DNA of 64,000 bases, from assembly GCF_006965545.2 (NCBI RefSeq), contig NZ_CP041372.2:2480001-2544000 (forward strand), read 5' to 3'. Below, in pieces: positions 61,675-64,000 of the stretch; position 1 is the first letter of the stretch, and each line of letters starts with the position of its first letter. The translations under genes and the position numbers were made by a program. The stretch is from Paenalkalicoccus suaedae (lineage in GTDB: Bacteria > Bacillota > Bacilli > Bacillales > Salisediminibacteriaceae). Below the pieces are notes generated by a model, which had not been told where the DNA came from, did no database searches, and was given only the letters and a program-made list of their open reading frames with translations.

Positions 61675-62634
61675 TTAAACGAGTACTTTTTTAAATTCGT
61701 CCGTGAGCTTTGGTAGTACATCAAATAGGTCGCCTACGATTCCGTAGTCTGCAATTTGGAAGATCTCTGCTTCTGGATCCTTATTGATCGCAACGATAAT
61801 CTTCGAGTTAGACATTCCAGCAACGTGCTGGATTGCTCCGCTGATACCTACAGCGATATATAAATCTGGTGTAACAACTTTACCTGTTTGCCCGATTTGG
61901 AGAGCGTAGTCGCAGTATTCTGCGTCACACGCTCCACGAGAAGCTCCAACTGCTCCACCTAATACGTCAGCAAGCTCTTCTAAAATGCCGAAGTTATCTC
62001 CGCTTTTTAGACCGCGTCCGCCAGCTACGATAACATTCGCTTCCGATAAATCAACGCCTGACGTTGTGTTCTTCACGATATCTTTGATAATCGTTTGTAG
62101 GTTCTTCACATCAACGTCTATCTTTGAAACGTCACCTGTTCGGGAAGTATCCTGCTCAAGTGATGCAATGTTGTTTGGACGGACCGTAACCATCGTTAGC
62201 CCATCTTCGACCTCAATTTTCTCAAATGCTTTACCGGAGTAGATTGGTCGAATGAAGACTGGACCGTCTTCGATTGCGACTGCGTCTGAGATTAGTCCAG
62301 AGCCAACCTTACTTGCGAGCTTAGGCATGATATCGCGGCCGATTGCCGTATGCCCCATCACAATTCCTTCTGGATTTTCTTCGGAAATAACTTCTTGAAG
62401 TGCCTGTGAGTAGCCTTCAGGAGTATACTCTTTTAAGTGAGGATGCTCGACTACGACAACGCGATCCGCGCCATACGCATATAGCTCAGATGCGACATCT
62501 GTAATGTTTGCTCCGAGTACGACTCCAACTACTTCTGCCGCGTCGTCGATTAATTTTGCTGCTGCGATCGCCTCAAAGGATACTTGACGAAACGCGCCGT
62601 CTTTTACTTCACCTATAACAAGAACTTTTGACAT
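61675..62634 (-). CDS. etfA: Electron transfer flavoprotein alpha subunit
   Basis: 319 codons. Alpha-subunit FAD site [30 protein letters not shown]. Passes electrons from acyl-CoA dehydrogenases to the respiratory chain. Confidence 0.96.
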   Translation of the reverse strand: MSKVLVIGEVKDGAFRQVSFEAIAAAKLIDDAAEVVGVVLGANITDVASELYAYGADRVVVVEHPHLKEYTPEGYSQALQEVISEENPEGIVMGHTAIGRDIMPKLASKVGSGLISDAVAIEDGPVFIRPIYSGKAFEKIEVEDGLTMVTVRPNNIASLEQDTSRTGDVSKIDVDVKNLQTIIKDIVKNTTSGVDLSEANVIVAGGRGLKSGDNFGILEELADVLGGAVGASRGACDAEYCDYALQIGQTGKVVTPDLYIAVGISGAIQHVAGMSNSKIIVAINKDPEAEIFQIADYGIVGDLFDVLPKLTDEFKKVLV

Positions 62635-62648
62635 TCGTAGCTCCCCCT

Positions 62649-63419
62649 TTAAATTACTTTCGCTTCATTTTTTAGTAGTGTAACGAGCTCTTGTACTTGC
62701 GTATCAAGATCACCCTCAAGAATTTTACCCGCTTGCTTCTCAGGTGGTAGGTAACGTTCAATGACAGACGTTTTCGCCTCTACATCGTCTTCATCTAAGT
62801 CAAGATCATCTAAATCTAGCGTTTCTAGAGGCTTTTTCTTCGCCTTCATAATTCCTGGTAACGATGGATAGCGTGGCTCGTTTAGGCCTTGTTGCGCTGT
62901 AACAAGGACAGGTAGTGGTACTTCTACCATCATCTGATCGCCTTCCACATCCTTCTCGATCTTTGCTACACCATCTTCGATTTCAAGCTTTGTAATAGAT
63001 GTCACATAGTTGATTCCTAGTTGATCCGCGACACGAGGACCAATTTGACCAGAGCCACCGTCAACGGCAATGTTCCCACCTAAAATAATATCTACTTCTT
63101 GTGTTTTAAAATATGCAGTAAGCATCGCCTGCGTTGTAAACTGATCTTTATCTTCTACGTCCTCGGAGTCTAGCAGTACGGCTTTATCGGCACCCATTGC
63201 GAGCGCTGTACGGAGCTGCTTCTCTGCTTCTTCTTCCCCTACTGTCACGACCGTTACTTCACCACCGTGCTCATCGCGCAGTGTGATTGCTTCTTCAACG
63301 GCATATTCATCATATGGGTTAATGATGAATTCAGCACCGTCTTCGTCTATTTTTCCGTTCTTAATCGAGATTTTTTCCTCTGTATCAAATGTTCGCTTTA
63401 AGATAACAAAAATGTTCAT
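62649..63419 (-). CDS. etfB: Electron transfer flavoprotein beta subunit
   Basis: 256 codons. MNIFVILKRTFDTEEKISIK start, AMGADKAVLLDSED, GGNIAVDGGSGQIGPRVADQ motifs. Operon fadB-etfB-etfA for fatty acid oxidation. Confidence 0.96.
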   Translation of the reverse strand: MNIFVILKRTFDTEEKISIKNGKIDEDGAEFIINPYDEYAVEEAITLRDEHGGEVTVVTVGEEEAEKQLRTALAMGADKAVLLDSEDVEDKDQFTTQAMLTAYFKTQEVDIILGGNIAVDGGSGQIGPRVADQLGINYVTSITKLEIEDGVAKIEKDVEGDQMMVEVPLPVLVTAQQGLNEPRYPSLPGIMKAKKKPLETLDLDDLDLDEDDVEAKTSVIERYLPPEKQAGKILEGDLDTQVQELVTLLKNEAKVI

Positions 63420-63498
63420 GCTTTACCCCTCCTGGATAAGTTAAGTGGTTAAACGCTTTCATTTCCATTTATAATAGAAGCTGCACAAGGCAGCTTAA

Positions 63499-64000
63499 CT
63501 ATTTCTTATTAAACGTTGGCTTTCGTTTTTCTAAAAAGGCTTGAATACCCTCTTTTGCATCTCGCTTGTCAAAGACGTTGCCGAAATACACCGCTTCCTT
63601 CTCTTGCCCTCGCTCTAACGGCTCACGATCAGCAATAGCCAATAGCTCCATCGAATATTCCACGGTTAGGCGACTTTTAGCTGCTATCTTATGTGCCAAA
63701 GCTAGAGCCTCATCTAGCACATTCTCTTCTTCGACAGCACGGTTGACGAGACCTAGTCGCGCGCCTTCCTCTCCGGAAATCGAATCAGAAGTGAGTAGAA
63801 GCTCCATTGCTTTTGATTGGCCGATTAGTCTAGGTAAGCGTTGCGTTCCAGCAAATCCGGGAATTAGTCCAAGTGTTAGCTCTGGCAATCCAAGCTTTGC
63901 GTTCGTTGCTGCAACTCGCAGGTGACAGGCCATGGCAAGCTCTAATCCGCCTCCAAGCGCTGCGCCGTGAATAGCCGCAATAACAGGGATCGTGCCTGTC
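63499..64000 (-). CDS. fadB: Enoyl-CoA hydratase FadB-type (partial, cut by window end)
   Basis: 167 codons visible, continuing past 64000. IPVIAAIHGAALGGGLELAM, LGLPELTLGLIPGFAGTQRL and the Glu in LPELTLGLIPG are crotonase motifs. Role in beta-oxidation fits the etf neighbours. Its upstream part is not in the window. Confidence 0.93.
   Translation of the reverse strand, partial: TGTIPVIAAIHGAALGGGLELAMACHLRVAATNAKLGLPELTLGLIPGFAGTQRLPRLIGQSKAMELLLTSDSISGEEGARLGLVNRAVEEENVLDEALALAHKIAAKSRLTVEYSMELLAIADREPLERGQEKEAVYFGNVFDKRDAKEGIQAFLEKRKPTFNKK

Overview
This window is from a low-to-medium GC Bacillaceae chromosome. The host part carries gerM, rph, rdgB, racE, gerE, sdhCAB, yslB, uvrC, trxA, etfBA and a fadB-type enoyl-CoA hydratase in an order close to the sporulation/TCA region of Bacillus. 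Intergenic minisatellites and a palindromic interspersed element suggest an alkaliphile-type Bacillus relative, but the species is inference only.

Positions 1 to about 24,557 are the right part of a siphovirus-type prophage (prophage A); its left end lies outside the window. Read leftward from its control region, it encodes early regulators (Rha, DUF771-like, small XRE proteins), a DnaD-like replication protein, a helicase loader/inhibitor, a DnaB helicase, small early proteins, ArpU and a short tyrosine recombinase. The packaging and head genes follow (HNH, TerS, TerL, portal, protease, capsid, connector). A divergent control region at 19.45-19.63 kb separates the early operon from a rightward lysogeny arm: CI-like repressor, an AT-rich two-gene cargo cassette (20.27-22.72 kb), an ImmA-type peptidase behind a LexA-box-like dyad, and the integrase.

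Positions 24,558-39,832 are a second element (element B, 15.3 kb), bounded by 32-bp direct repeats. The right repeat is the 3' end of an intact tRNA-Arg(UCU); the left repeat is only the duplicated tRNA end and also borders prophage A's integrase, so the two elements look tandemly integrated at one site. Element B has a higher GC content. It encodes an integrase, a winged-helix replication-like protein, XRE regulators, a holin with a decapitated lysin, an AEP/TOTE-type primase, an HNH nuclease, a tape-measure protein and an XkdQ-like tail hub, but no recognisable capsid, portal or large terminase. It is either a decayed prophage or a satellite-like element. Its most striking feature is a degenerate tandem array of about 13 units of about 58 bp (34.24-35.02 kb), with a promoter-like sequence at one end and an intrinsic terminator at the other, as expected for a non-coding RNA or a replication/control locus.

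From 39.9 kb on is the host core: tRNA-Gly, ysnB-rdgB-rph, gerM, a lipoprotein gene between repeats, racE, a MarR regulator, ptsHI with a GlcT-like antiterminator, gerE, a thioesterase, sdhCAB, a Ktr/Trk potassium transporter, yslB, aspartokinase, uvrC, trxA, etfBA and a 5'-truncated (by the window) enoyl-CoA hydratase. Four intergenic gaps here carry short-period arrays (20-21 bp) that are open in several frames and create false ORFs.
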